64,000 nt of DNA from contig NZ_JAKEDS010000003.1 in assembly GCF_021462415.1 (NCBI RefSeq), forward strand, positions 400,743 to 464,742, written 5' to 3'. Below, in pieces: positions 23,574-32,674 of this stretch. Position 1 is the stretch's first letter. The number at the start of each line of letters is the position of its first letter. Under the pieces are notes generated by a model, which was not told the DNA's origin, ran no database searches, and saw nothing but the letters and a program-made list of their open reading frames with translations. This DNA comes from Rhodohalobacter sp. 614A. GTDB taxonomy: Bacteria > Bacteroidota > Rhodothermia > Balneolales > Balneolaceae. Made by a program: the position numbers and the translations under genes.

Positions 23574-25898
23574 CTAAAACTCAATTCTATAACTGATATT
23601 CGGGATCAAAATCAGTTCTTTTTCTTCATCAATAGAATTCTCCTGAAGATTGTAACGATATCCATAAAACTCTTTTTGAGCCGTTACATTAATCATTTGG
23701 AGTGACCAGACAGAACTGGTTTGTTGCCTATTGATTCGATACTCAACCGTTACATCGGCATAGAAAACATCCGGTTCCTGTTCAGAGAATGCTCTCGTTT
23801 CATCATAAAACACCTCTCTTTTTATTTGAGATTTTTCCGCATCCACAGGAGAATATCGTTTTCCTCCGGACAAATTAATCCGGCCGTTTACACTCAAAAA
23901 CCGAACTCGGTTTCTACGCCTCAATTCCCACTCTTTTCCGCCGAGGAGTACAAATGAATAACCCCGGTCAAATCTTGTATTCCGCCAAATGCCATCTCCT
24001 CCCCTGTATTCTGATTTAAAAACCGAACCTGTCAGAAGTCCATACCAACCGTTTGAAAGATACCGCTCAAGAGTAATTTCAACACCATAATTCCGGCCTT
24101 TTCCATCGTTTTCAAGTCTGTCATCAAAAAACCAGTCGTTGTCGAGATTCAGAACGGAGTAACTGGAATCCGGGACTACCGGCACGTCAAACAGGTTTTG
24201 ATAATATACCTCAAGATTCATTCTGAAATTCTGGTTGAACAAATGAGTGAATCCCGCTACAAAATGATCGGCTTTGGCAAGATCGAGGTTGCGGTTTTCG
24301 GGATCAGAAAAATAAAACGACAAAGGCTCAATTTGTGAATGCCTGCCATATGATAAACTCCATGAGTTTGAACCCACCTGATATTGCACGCCGATTCTTG
24401 GCTCAACAGAGTTGGAATTCGTCAATTCAAAATGATGAAAATGCAAACCTCCCGTAATATCAAATCTGCCAAAACTGATTTTCGATTGCGAAAAAATCTG
24501 AGCCTGGTAACTGTGGCCCGTTTCATCGATATAGGTTTGCAGTGGTTCATCCGGTCCTGTCGTTTCCTGGATCACCTGGTTATATCCCAACCGGTTTACG
24601 ATTACTCCAATTCTCTGCGAGTGATGCGGACCAAACTTATTACTCAGAATCGATTTGGCCGTCAGTTTTCCGGATTCATTTTTGATGAAATCATGCTGAT
24701 AGTATTGAGTGGCATCATCGGTGTATCGTTCTGTTTTACGTTTAAAACCGTTACCTGTGGCAGCCACATCTGTTGTCAGAAAAGCATTCTCTCCAATTAA
24801 CAATTTGTGGCTGAGGGCAATCGCTCCAAACCTGGTGGGACTTTCGCTATCCTCACGATCCTGATTATATATCCACTCCTCCGGCGATTCTTCAGGCGAT
24901 GTTCCGGAGCGGTCATTGGCTCCAAGTCCCCAAAGTGTAAATGTCCCGGCTTTTGTTGTCGGCACGTTTACTTTATACGAAAAATTTTGATACATAATCT
25001 CCCCGGCGTCTTCCGGAAGCAGAGGTGAAATCAACGAAAATGATGAAATCCTGTAATTAAATAAGTACGAAGCTCCGCCATTTCCTATCGGCCCTTCAGA
25101 GGCGGCATCCACACCAATCGTCCCGACTTCAAAGGCATGTTCAAATTGCTGATTATTCCCGTTACGGATGTTCAGATCAAATACGCCCGAGAGTGCATTT
25201 CCATATTCTGCGGGAAAGGCTCCGGTATAAAAGTCGGAATTTCCCAGCATGTAACTACTGAGAGCAGTGATTCCTCCACCGCCGATGGTTACAACATTGG
25301 CAAAGTGGCTTGGAGTTGGAATCGATATTCCTTCCATCTGCCACAGCATTCCCTTCGGGGCATTTCCGCGAATGACAATGGCATTATCACCCAGATTTCC
25401 CGTAACCCCGGCAAACGAAGACGCCAGCCGCGCAGGATCATCAAATCCACCGGCATAACGGGAAGCTTCCTCCATGCCGAGTTGCCGTGCGCTGTTGAAT
25501 GCCATCGGGTTGATCGGCTCAATTTTTACCTGGTCGGGCTGAACAATCAATGCATCCATTTCAGTTACTGATTCTCGAAGAGCAATATTCAAAACAACTT
25601 CTCTTGCCGATGAAACCATAATATCCCGAACCAACTGAGTTTCATATCCCACAAAAGAAAATCGAATGGACTGCCGCCCAACCGGTACGTTTGTCAATCG
25701 AAATTCTCCGTTCGCATCCGTCGTTGTGCCTTTGAATGGATCGGAATCGATGAGAATGATACTTACTCCGGGAATGGAAGCCCCGGATGCTTCATCGGTT
25801 ACCTGTCCTCGAATGGTTTGAGTCGGAACCTGTGCTGAAGTAATCACCGGAAATACTAAAATGATAAGGCTGAAAATTGAATAAAAAATTCGTTTCAT
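23574..25898 (-). CDS. TonB-dependent outer membrane receptor
   Basis: The protein has 774 residues. A signal peptide (about residues 1-22) precedes a carboxypeptidase-regulatory-like domain (TIRGQVTDEASGASIPGVSI ... GEFRLTNVPVGRQSIRFSFVGYE) at 28-105. The plug spans about 140-250 (DNAIVIRGNAPKGMLWQMEG) and a beta barrel follows to the C-terminal ISYRIEF with terminal Phe. The plug-barrel transporter uses TonB energy to import siderophores or oligomers. There is no SusD partner. The absence of other transport genes leaves the substrate open. Divergent from the LuxR-type gene with an 85-base gap. Confidence 0.92.
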   Translation of the reverse strand: MKRIFYSIFSLIILVFPVITSAQVPTQTIRGQVTDEASGASIPGVSIILIDSDPFKGTTTDANGEFRLTNVPVGRQSIRFSFVGYETQLVRDIMVSSAREVVLNIALRESVTEMDALIVQPDQVKIEPINPMAFNSARQLGMEEASRYAGGFDDPARLASSFAGVTGNLGDNAIVIRGNAPKGMLWQMEGISIPTPSHFANVVTIGGGGITALSSYMLGNSDFYTGAFPAEYGNALSGVFDLNIRNGNNQQFEHAFEVGTIGVDAASEGPIGNGGASYLFNYRISSFSLISPLLPEDAGEIMYQNFSYKVNVPTTKAGTFTLWGLGANDRSGTSPEESPEEWIYNQDREDSESPTRFGAIALSHKLLIGENAFLTTDVAATGNGFKRKTERYTDDATQYYQHDFIKNESGKLTAKSILSNKFGPHHSQRIGVIVNRLGYNQVIQETTGPDEPLQTYIDETGHSYQAQIFSQSKISFGRFDITGGLHFHHFELTNSNSVEPRIGVQYQVGSNSWSLSYGRHSQIEPLSFYFSDPENRNLDLAKADHFVAGFTHLFNQNFRMNLEVYYQNLFDVPVVPDSSYSVLNLDNDWFFDDRLENDGKGRNYGVEITLERYLSNGWYGLLTGSVFKSEYRGGDGIWRNTRFDRGYSFVLLGGKEWELRRRNRVRFLSVNGRINLSGGKRYSPVDAEKSQIKREVFYDETRAFSEQEPDVFYADVTVEYRINRQQTSSVWSLQMINVTAQKEFYGYRYNLQENSIDEEKELILIPNISYRIEF

Positions 25899-25983
25899 TC
25901 AGGTAGATGTTTTTCTTAACTCTTCGTGATTTTAAATTTCGGTAGAAAGTAGACTGAGCTTCAATCCTGATTAATCAGTATTT

Positions 25984-26748
25984 ATGTCATCCAAACTCCA
26001 GCAAGTCCAACAAAAATATCTCAACCTGCTGAACAGTATTTCTTTTGATGAGAATGAGCTGGATTACAGCGTTCTGGACAAAATCCGTCCAACCCTCGAA
26101 AATCTGGATAGAATTGGGAAATCGGCGATTTCTGTGTTTGATATGAATCGAAAAACACATGTCTACATTTCTCCTTCGTACCGTGAGAGGCTGGGCTTAC
26201 CCGATCATAAACACGAAGGAGTGGAAGGATTTGACCGGCTGATGCATCCTGATGATTTGCTTATTGCAATGGAGGCCGGATATTATTTCCTGAAATTGGC
26301 CATGAATACAAAAGATGCCCAGTTGAAAGATTTTAAATTGGTAAACGACTACCGAATTGAAACCCCTGAAAATGAATGGATGAGAATGACGGAAGAGCAT
26401 CAAATTCTGGAAACGGATCCACAGGGAAATATCTGGCTTGCGCTTTCGATCGTGGATGTTTCATCCAATCAAAATGTAAATGAACCGATGAGCAGCCGGC
26501 TGGTGAATCACAAAACCGGTGAGATTATTTCATTTGCCGAAGTAACTTCATTGTTTGAACTGACCAATCGCGAAAAAGAGGTTCTTCACCTGATAGCCAC
26601 AGGAAACGTCAGTAAACAAATTGCGGATAAGCTGCATATCAGCGTGCACACAGTGAATACACATCGCCAGAATATTATCGAAAAGATGGATGTCACCAAT
26701 ACGGCAGAAGCCATTCAGCTGGCTTCGAGAATGGGAATTTTGAGGTAA
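25984..26748 (+). CDS. LuxR-type regulator with PAS-like sensor
   Basis: The 254 residues split into a coiled N-terminal segment (LQQVQQKYLNLLNSIS), a PAS-like domain (VFDMNRKTHVYISPSYRERLGLPDH; IETPENEWMRMTEEHQIL) and a GerE-type HTH at 190-250: LTNREKEVLHLIATGNVSKQIADKLHISVHTVNTHRQNI. It belongs to the PAS-LuxR group of Bacteroidota. It is the divergent neighbour of the TonB receptor, which it may control (inference). Confidence 0.9.
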   Translation: MSSKLQQVQQKYLNLLNSISFDENELDYSVLDKIRPTLENLDRIGKSAISVFDMNRKTHVYISPSYRERLGLPDHKHEGVEGFDRLMHPDDLLIAMEAGYYFLKLAMNTKDAQLKDFKLVNDYRIETPENEWMRMTEEHQILETDPQGNIWLALSIVDVSSNQNVNEPMSSRLVNHKTGEIISFAEVTSLFELTNREKEVLHLIATGNVSKQIADKLHISVHTVNTHRQNIIEKMDVTNTAEAIQLASRMGILR

Positions 26749-26782
26749 TCCGAATTTACCGGCCTTTCTGCCGGAGCATTCT

Positions 26783-27337
26783 CTATTGTTGTTGAGACAA
26801 TTTCTGATCCTCTTCTTTCATCAACTGAACCATCAGATTAATTTTATTCTGATAGTCGGCCGGCAGATGATTCGGATCTCTCATCCTGGCTTCCAGCTTA
26901 TTGATGGGAATAGAATACGGAAGTACCCAGGCCCGCAGTGTATGAGCGATTGAAATCATCGTGTTGATTCCCTGAATACCAAACGTGCCATCAGAAATAC
27001 AGATCAATCCAATTTTTTTATCGGTGAGATAAGATGGGGTGTCTTTGCTTGTCAGTTGCAGCCAGTCCAACGCATTTTTCATCACACCGGGAATACTTCC
27101 ATGATATAACGGAGACATCCAAATCTGCAGATCTTCGGCTGTAAACGCTTCAAGAATTTGGTTCACTTCGTCAGTAGCTGTTTGATCATACGGATCAAAG
27201 ATGGGAAGTTTTTTACCTGAAAGATCAACGTGTTTTACTGAAAGTCCATTTTCTTCACATTGTTCTTGAACATGTTTATGAACCATGGAATAGAATGAAT
27301 CTTCATGATTATGAAGAGAACCGTTAAAGAGAAGCAT
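26783..27337 (-). CDS. NADPH-dependent FMN reductase family protein
   Basis: The 184 residues start LLFNGSLHNHEDSFYSMVHK, with KHVDLSGKKLPIFDPYDQ, LQIWMSPLYHGSIPGVMKNALDWL and KKIGLICISDGTFGIQGIN. This is the flavodoxin-like fold of NAD(P)H-dependent FMN reductases and azoreductase-like proteins, where the GSIPGVMKNALDWL loop binds FMN phosphate. It reduces FMN or quinones. It lies 3' of the superoxide dismutase gene and could be part of the same oxidative-stress regulon. Confidence 0.9.
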   Translation of the reverse strand: MLLFNGSLHNHEDSFYSMVHKHVQEQCEENGLSVKHVDLSGKKLPIFDPYDQTATDEVNQILEAFTAEDLQIWMSPLYHGSIPGVMKNALDWLQLTSKDTPSYLTDKKIGLICISDGTFGIQGINTMISIAHTLRAWVLPYSIPINKLEARMRDPNHLPADYQNKINLMVQLMKEEDQKLSQQQ

Positions 27338-27379
27338 TACAATAACTTATTTTGACAAATTTATTTAGAATATTATATG

Positions 27380-27412
27380 GCAGGGCTGCCAAAACCTCAA
27401 TGGCAACCCTGC
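27380..27412. terminator. hairpin after the superoxide dismutase gene
   Basis: GCAGGGCTGCCA and TGGCAACCCTGC form an 11-bp stem with one mismatch and a 9-base loop. It lies 16 bases past the sod stop on the minus strand. There is no long T-run, so termination is only probable. Confidence 0.45.
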
Positions 27413-27427
27413 TCGCGTGGGACTGCT

Positions 27428-28036
27428 TTATTTAGCAGCACTATAATTTTCTGAAACCTGATCCCAGTTTACAACATCCCAAAACGATGAAATGTAATCC
27501 GGGCGTCTGTTTTGGTAGTTCAGGTAATATGCATGCTCCCAAACATCCAGGCCAAGAATAGGTGTTCCTTGTACATCGGCTACGTCCATAAGTGGATTAT
27601 CCTGGTTGGGTGTAGAGGTAATCTCCAGGTCGCCGCCGGCATTTACGATCAGCCATGCCCATCCTGAACCAAACCGGCTTCCGGCAGCTGCAGCAAATTC
27701 TTCTTTAAAAGCATCAAAAGAACCGAAGGCATTATCGATAGCTTCGGCCAGATCCCCTGTTGGAGTTCCACCGGCATTTGGCGCCAAAATACTCCAGAAA
27801 AGAGAGTGATTGTAGAATCCGCCACCGTTGTTTCTTACAGCTGTGGAATGGCTTGAAACAGAACTAAAAATATCTTCGATCGCCTGATCTTCGAGATCTG
27901 TTCCTTCTATAGCGTTATTGAATTTGGTTGTGTAACCCTGGTGGTGCTTGGTGTGATGAATTTCCATCGTTTTTGCATCAATGGAAGGTTCCAGGGCATT
28001 ATAGTCATACGGAAGTTTGGGTAATTCGTAACTCAT
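27428..28036 (-). CDS. sodB: superoxide dismutase (Fe/Mn type)
   Basis: The 202 residues start [32 protein letters not shown] with metal ligand His27. [17 protein letters not shown] and [28 protein letters not shown] provide the other ligands and the fold core. It dismutates superoxide in the cytosol. Iron and manganese forms cannot be separated safely by eye. Divergent from the SufR-like regulator with two palindromes between, so it is probably controlled by it. Confidence 0.93.
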   Translation of the reverse strand: MSYELPKLPYDYNALEPSIDAKTMEIHHTKHHQGYTTKFNNAIEGTDLEDQAIEDIFSSVSSHSTAVRNNGGGFYNHSLFWSILAPNAGGTPTGDLAEAIDNAFGSFDAFKEEFAAAAGSRFGSGWAWLIVNAGGDLEITSTPNQDNPLMDVADVQGTPILGLDVWEHAYYLNYQNRRPDYISSFWDVVNWDQVSENYSAAK

Positions 28037-28087
28037 AATTGTTTGTTCTTTAGTTTCGATTCAGTTATTAAGGTAGCAAGTTTTGCT

Positions 28088-28136
28088 AATAAACAAAATA
28101 AATACTTTGTTTATTATGATAAATATTTCTTATCAT
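28088..28136. promoter_or_regulatory. two palindromes between sod and SufR-like gene
   Basis: AATAAACAAA (28088-28097) with TTTGTTTATT (28106-28115), and ATGATAA (28116-28122) with TTATCAT (28130-28136). Both are perfect inverted repeats and lie back to back between divergent genes, 50 to 120 bases from the two starts. Confidence 0.65.
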
Positions 28137-28236
28137 TATTATAGATTATTTCTCCACTCTAAATACGCTTATTGATTTATTTCACATTCGCAATTAAGTA
28201 TTTTATAGTGAAGTTAATGTTAAACTGCTTCTGAAT

Positions 28237-28866
28237 ATGGAAACCTATCTCCCGGAAAATGAAAAGGCGCTTGAGATTTTAAAGTATCAGGGACCTACTT
28301 CTATCTCTGGCATTGCAAGTGCTATGGGAGTTACGACCGAAGGCGCCCGGTTCCATTTATTAAAATTGGAGAAAGAAGGGCTCCTCAAATCCAGATCAGT
28401 TGCTAAAGGCAGAGGCCGCCCCAAACAAATATGGTCACTCACCCAAAAAGGCCATAACCGGTTTCCCAATACCCATGCAGAACTCACGGCCAACCTCATA
28501 AATATGATGCGTGAAACGTTGGGAGAACAAGCCGTGGACCAGGTCATAGAACGGCATCAGCAAGCCATGCGCTCCCGATACTCTCAGGAGATTGATAATA
28601 CTGACAATCTTGAAAATCGCATTGCGAAATTAGCTGAAATACGTACCCGTGAAGGATATATGGCCGAGTATGAAAAAGAAGATGGCTATTTCCTATTCGT
28701 GGAAAACCACTGTCCCATTTGTTCTGCTGCCAAAGCGTGCCAGGGTTTCTGCAAGGCTGAGCTTCTCTCTTTTAATTTCGTGTTAGGGCAAGACGTTAAA
28801 GTAGAACGAACTGAACATATTGTATCGGGTGAACGGAGATGTACCTATAAAATCACCCCAAAATAA
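28237..28866 (+). CDS. SufR-like Fe-S regulator
   Basis: The 209 residues start with a winged helix (ALEILKYQGPTSISGIASAMGVTTEGARFHLLKLEKEGLLKSRSVAKGRGRPKQIW) of the DeoR/ArsR-like type. The C-terminal half has ENHCPICSAAKACQGFCKAEL, four cysteines in a pattern used by SufR-type repressors to hold a [2Fe-2S] or [4Fe-4S] cluster. SufR proteins repress Fe-S assembly genes when clusters are intact. No suf operon is here, and the divergent sod gene is the likely target (inference). Confidence 0.85.
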   Translation: METYLPENEKALEILKYQGPTSISGIASAMGVTTEGARFHLLKLEKEGLLKSRSVAKGRGRPKQIWSLTQKGHNRFPNTHAELTANLINMMRETLGEQAVDQVIERHQQAMRSRYSQEIDNTDNLENRIAKLAEIRTREGYMAEYEKEDGYFLFVENHCPICSAAKACQGFCKAELLSFNFVLGQDVKVERTEHIVSGERRCTYKITPK

Positions 28867-28868
28867 CA

Positions 28869-29957
28869 TTACCACATAGACGTCTGTCCGCTTGATTCTG
28901 TAATTTCTTCCAGGTTTGACCTCTCTAAATTGAGTAGAAATTTTTTCCTCCAAAGCCCGCCTCCGTAACCGGTCAGGGATCCGTCGCTTCCAATCACCCG
29001 GTGGCAGGGAATAATAATGGCAATGCGGTTATCGCCATTGGCAGTGGCTACAGCTCGAATAGCTTTCAGATTTCCAATAGCAATGGCCTGTTCTTTGTAC
29101 GATCTGGTTTTTCCATACGGAATGGTCATCAACTGATTCCACACTTTTTGTTGAAAATCACTGCCGGGCACATCCAACGGAACTGTAAACTCTTTGCGCT
29201 TCCCATCAAAATATTCTTCTACCTCCTGTGAAGTCTGTTCCGTTATTTCGTTTGAACCGGGAACAAAAGTGGCATTGTAGTATTTTTGCAATCTTTGCAA
29301 TTGGGTTTCAAGCATTCTTCGGTCAATAAATTCAAGCAGACAAAGAGCTTTTTCAGTAGTACCAATCAGCATTGGGCCAAGTGGTGTTGTGATCCGGTTT
29401 ACATGGATGACGGTCGTATCCTTACCTTTTTGAACGGGTTTTCCGGTGAGCTCTTTCATTGCTTCTCTAAATCCGCTCAAAGATTCATACCCATGCTCAT
29501 ACGCTACCTGTGTAGTATTTTCGCCATGTTTGATTTGGCCGAGCGCATTTCCCAATCGCCTCAATCTCACATATCCATGAAAAGTAGTTCCGTGATGTTT
29601 TTTAAACCATCGGCGCAATCGGTTCGGATTAATGTCCAGTTCTTCAATATCTTCGTCCGTCCATTTTTTTGTAACATCCTCATCCACTTCACGAAGAATG
29701 GTATCAATCCAATCCGGTGTTTCTCCTTTGGCTTCCAATGGTTTGCAGCGTTTACACGGCCGATAACCAGAATCCAGTGCTTCTTTGGCGGATGAAAAAA
29801 AATCTACATTCTCCAATTTCGGTTTCCGGGCCGGGCAAGTTGGGCGGCAAAAAATCCCGGTGGTCTTTACACCCACCACAAAAATCCCTTCAAACGAGGG
29901 GTCCTTCTTCACCAATGCGTGATACATTATTTGACGTGATGGCAATTCTTCTAACAT
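28869..29957 (-). CDS. ada: Ada bifunctional DNA repair methyltransferase and regulator
   Basis: I set the start at the ATG at 29957 (362 residues); an ATG at 30008 would add 17 residues and one at 29927 would drop ten. Order: N-terminal Zn/phosphotriester domain (TGIFCRPTCPARKP and RPCKRCKP, four cysteines), AraC-type HTH (NPNRLRRWFKKHHGTTFHGYVRLRRLG), and methylated-DNA--cysteine methyltransferase (IIPCHRVIGSDGSLTGYGGG, acceptor Cys in PCHR). It repairs alkylated DNA by self-methylation and activates the adaptive response. The AlkA-type gene at 22360 is a plausible target. Confidence 0.93.
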   Translation of the reverse strand: MLEELPSRQIMYHALVKKDPSFEGIFVVGVKTTGIFCRPTCPARKPKLENVDFFSSAKEALDSGYRPCKRCKPLEAKGETPDWIDTILREVDEDVTKKWTDEDIEELDINPNRLRRWFKKHHGTTFHGYVRLRRLGNALGQIKHGENTTQVAYEHGYESLSGFREAMKELTGKPVQKGKDTTVIHVNRITTPLGPMLIGTTEKALCLLEFIDRRMLETQLQRLQKYYNATFVPGSNEITEQTSQEVEEYFDGKRKEFTVPLDVPGSDFQQKVWNQLMTIPYGKTRSYKEQAIAIGNLKAIRAVATANGDNRIAIIIPCHRVIGSDGSLTGYGGGLWRKKFLLNLERSNLEEITESSGQTSMW

Positions 29958-30152
29958 AAACTCATATATTTTTGATCTAGTTATGACCTCTGTTAAAAGG
30001 TATAACACTCAAAGAAAACATTTCCACCGATAAATTGTCATTGATTTTTTTGTTTGACGTGCATGATAAAACTTCTTTGGAATAGGTATTCTATAAACTT
30101 CGAGTGTAATCGAAGAAACAACTCCAAATGTAAGCTATACCCGAAAAACGTT

Positions 30153-30545
30153 ATGAATCCTATCAAATCTCACACCCTGTTTATAATCGGTTTTAGTTTT
30201 TTGGCGATAGTGATATCGTCATGCAACCTCATTAATAGTGACAATAAAATTGAGGGTAATAAAGAAGGGGTTTATGAAGGTATTTATCTTCAGGGAATCG
30301 AGGATTCGTGGTTTCATCCATGTATTGATGAAGAGGAATCCTGGCGGCCACTCCTTACTGAAGAGACGTTTGCCCCCATTCGGGAGGCTCTGAGTGATGC
30401 GGAATCATATAGAGTGTTTGTGAAGGCAAAAGGCATACCCAGTAAAAAAGGCAAATACGAAGGCTGGCTTACTGAATACGACAGAGAATTTGATATTACA
30501 GAAATCATAGAAACCCGCCCAACCGATTCTGGCAAATGTCCCTAA
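30153..30545 (+). CDS. hypothetical lipoprotein
   Basis: I chose the ATG at 30153 (130 residues), where the hydrophobic segment LFIIGFSFLAIVISSC ends in a lipobox. The mature part is acidic (EGVYEGIYLQGIEDSWFHPCIDEEESWRPLL) and ends EIIETRPTDSGKCP. The WxHPCID and YVKAKGxxSxxGKYxGxL pattern is seen in small periplasmic lipoproteins of unknown function. Two cysteines (HPCID and GKCP) could form a disulfide. Convergent with no neighbour; 41 bases upstream of the WYL regulator. Confidence 0.65.
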   Translation: MNPIKSHTLFIIGFSFLAIVISSCNLINSDNKIEGNKEGVYEGIYLQGIEDSWFHPCIDEEESWRPLLTEETFAPIREALSDAESYRVFVKAKGIPSKKGKYEGWLTEYDREFDITEIIETRPTDSGKCP

Positions 30546-30586
30546 TTTAGCCGACTTTCATTAGAGGATGAAAGCTGCTTATTAGC

Positions 30587-31540
30587 ATGAACCGAATCGA
30601 CCGACTTACCGCCATTATTATTTTCCTCCAGGGACGCCAGCGAGTTTCTATTGCTGAATTGTCTGACCGATACAAAATCAGCGAGCGGACCGTCTATCGC
30701 GATTTAGTTGCTCTTCAGGAAGCAGGAGTTCCTATTGGTTCTGAACCGGGCGAGGGTTATTACATCGTAAAAGGGTATCACCTTCCTCCCGTGATGTTTA
30801 ATAGACAAGAAGCTGCTTCCCTCCTGGCCGGTGAACGGCTCATGCGAAAATGGAATCAAACAGAACTGGGAAAATCGTATCTCTCCGCCCTCGATAAAAT
30901 CCGGTCTATTCTTCCGCCTGATGAAAAAGAATATTTTGAAGTACTGGATGAACGGATTCAAACATTCAAATATCAGAATGTGAATTTTCCGAAACCTGAT
31001 GAACGAATTTTTGGATTCTTGCAGAACGCAATTTTCAAAAAAGAAATCATCGAAATTGAATACCGCTCCCCGCATATGCAAAAAAGAACTACTCGAAAAG
31101 TTGAACCTTTGGGGCTTCTTTTGATGGGAAGCCATTGGTACCTGGCCGCCTGGTGCAGATTACGGGAAGATTACAGAATGTTTCGGCTCGACAGGTTTGA
31201 TAAATTTAAAACCACCGGCATTCAAATCAGACAACCAACCGGACACTCTCTGAAGAACTTTTATGATCGGAATCTTCACCAAGAAAGAGAGCTGACAGAA
31301 GTCGTTGTCTGGTTTGAAGCAGAATATGCCAGCTATGTTGGTGATCAGAAATATTGGCATGGATGGGCATGGGAACGTTCCGTAGATGGTGGAATTGAAA
31401 TGACTTTCTTAACATCATCCGTTTCGTATTTGTGCCGCTGGCTACTGATGTGGGGAAATAAAATGACCATCCAAAAATGTGATGAAGCAAAGAAAAAGAT
31501 GAGAGAATTTGTGGATCAGCTTCATCAGCATCATACCTGA
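30587..31540 (+). CDS. YafY/WYL-family transcriptional regulator
   Basis: The 317 residues have an N-terminal HTH_11 domain (MNRIDRLTAIIIFLQGRQRVSIAELSDRYKISERTVYRDLVALQEAGVPI) followed by a WYL domain (IEIEYRSPHMQKRTTRKVEPLGLLLMGSHWYLAAWCRLREDYRMFRLDRF) and a C-terminal WCX extension. WYL domains bind nucleic acid or nucleotide ligands. Many YafY-like regulators control nearby metabolic genes; here the nearest are a lipoprotein upstream and an AbrB gene downstream on the other strand. Confidence 0.9.
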   Translation: MNRIDRLTAIIIFLQGRQRVSIAELSDRYKISERTVYRDLVALQEAGVPIGSEPGEGYYIVKGYHLPPVMFNRQEAASLLAGERLMRKWNQTELGKSYLSALDKIRSILPPDEKEYFEVLDERIQTFKYQNVNFPKPDERIFGFLQNAIFKKEIIEIEYRSPHMQKRTTRKVEPLGLLLMGSHWYLAAWCRLREDYRMFRLDRFDKFKTTGIQIRQPTGHSLKNFYDRNLHQERELTEVVVWFEAEYASYVGDQKYWHGWAWERSVDGGIEMTFLTSSVSYLCRWLLMWGNKMTIQKCDEAKKKMREFVDQLHQHHT

Positions 31541-31612
31541 AAAAATATTTTCAGTACTGAGTCTCTTCATCTTTTACCAAAAATCGTACGATTAAATTAG
31601 TATCAGCTCCTA

Positions 31613-31867
31613 TCATTCTGCTTTATATTTCTTTTTGAAATATTCAGCAACCCCGCTATCCATCTCTTCTATCGTAAGTGTCTCCTGGTTGTCTCTTTGA
31701 AGAATTCCAAAGGCAGTATCAGTATCTTTCTTTTCCGGCTGTATTGCAATTTTTCCTTCCGAATCTATATCGAAATTTAAATGATCACCCGCCTGCAAAC
31801 CCAATTTATCCCTGATTTTTTTAGGTATGGTAACCTGTCCCTTTGAGGTGATTGTTGCTGTAGCCAT
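31613..31867 (-). CDS. AbrB/MazE-type DNA-binding protein
   Basis: The 84 residues start MATATITSKGQVTIPKKIRDKLGLQAGDHLNFDIDSEGKIAIQP, the swapped-hairpin AbrB fold. The C-terminal 35 residues (EEMDSGVAEYFKKKYKAE) resemble the toxin-binding tail of VapB antitoxins, which would neutralise a PIN toxin. No PIN gene follows within the 70 bases downstream, so it is an orphan antitoxin or a stand-alone regulator. Confidence 0.85.
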   Translation of the reverse strand: MATATITSKGQVTIPKKIRDKLGLQAGDHLNFDIDSEGKIAIQPEKKDTDTAFGILQRDNQETLTIEEMDSGVAEYFKKKYKAE

Positions 31868-32051
31868 AATTCTTACATTTCTTACTAAGAGTAAGGATAT
31901 AAAACTTCAAAAAATAAAAAAGATTTACCGGAAATCAGTCTACTTTTATGTATTCATTCAAAAAATAAAATTTCTCGGACCTGTTTGACATAGGGTTGTC
32001 AGTAGCTGTTTTTACCTTGTCTTTCAACCAGTTAACACAATTTAAAAAACA
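31868..32051. other. intergenic 184 bases, divergent promoters
   Basis: Between the AbrB gene and the DinB gene. AT-rich; no clear boxes can be named. Confidence 0.3.
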
Positions 32052-32549
32052 ATGGAAAACAACATCAAACCAAGTATCACAATTACAAAAGAGCAACTTT
32101 TACAGCATTGGCAGGGGCACAGAAGTCTCACCCGGCGAACTATTGAAGCGTTCCCTGAAGATAAACTATTTAACCATTCTATCGGCGGTATGAGACCTTT
32201 TTCTGAAATGGTTATGGAAATGATTCATATGGCTGCGCCAGGCGCTCAAGGAATCGCAACCGGTACATGGGAAAAGTTTGGAGAAGTTGCTGGTTCTGAT
32301 TCCAAAAAACCTGAAACCAAACAGGAACTCCTTGAACTGTGGGACTGGAGCACCGTACAGATCAACCAATACTGGGAGCAAATTCCGGAAGGCAGGCTCC
32401 AGGAAAAAGACGTAGCTTTCGGTGCATGGGAAGGCCAAACCTGGTGGCACCTGCTTTACTTCATTGACAATGAAATTCACCATCGCGGACAAGGATATGT
32501 GTACCTTCGGTCGCTCGGAATTGAACCTCCTCATTTCTGGGAGCGGTAA
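32052..32549 (+). CDS. DinB-family protein
   Basis: The 165 residues contain TKEQLLQHWQGHRSLTRRTIEAFPEDKLFNHSIGGMRPFSEMVMEMIHMAAPG and LYFIDNEIHHRGQGYVYLRSLGIEPPHFW. The four-helix DinB fold is clear, with His ligands in EMIHM and NEIHHRGQ. Similar in size to known DinB metal-binding proteins; the reaction is unknown. It shares no operon with the next DinB gene because a REP-like element lies between. Confidence 0.88.
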   Translation: MENNIKPSITITKEQLLQHWQGHRSLTRRTIEAFPEDKLFNHSIGGMRPFSEMVMEMIHMAAPGAQGIATGTWEKFGEVAGSDSKKPETKQELLELWDWSTVQINQYWEQIPEGRLQEKDVAFGAWEGQTWWHLLYFIDNEIHHRGQGYVYLRSLGIEPPHFWER

Positions 32550-32578
32550 TTTTCCATCAATGCGGAAATGTTTTCCCG

Positions 32579-32660
32579 ACGAAGCAATCCCCTTTTTTAT
32601 CAGAAGGAGATTGCCCCGTAGGGATCCCTTCGGGGCTTCACTCCGTTCACAATGACAATT
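32579..32660. repeat. REP-like element, GTCATTGTGAAC type (minus orientation)
   Basis: Read on the minus strand it begins with GTCATTGTGAACGGAGTGAAG, followed by CCCCG and CGGGG arms and GCAATC. The plus-strand copy of the family appears at 35208 and 35820. Inner inverted pairs CCCCG/CGGGG and GCAATC/GATTGC make a branched hairpin. Confidence 0.65.
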
Positions 32661-32674
32661 AAACATCACTCATT

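Noticed and set aside
31613-31867. Complete VapBC toxin-antitoxin pair
   Set aside because: Only the AbrB-type antitoxin is present; no PIN-domain frame follows in the downstream gap.
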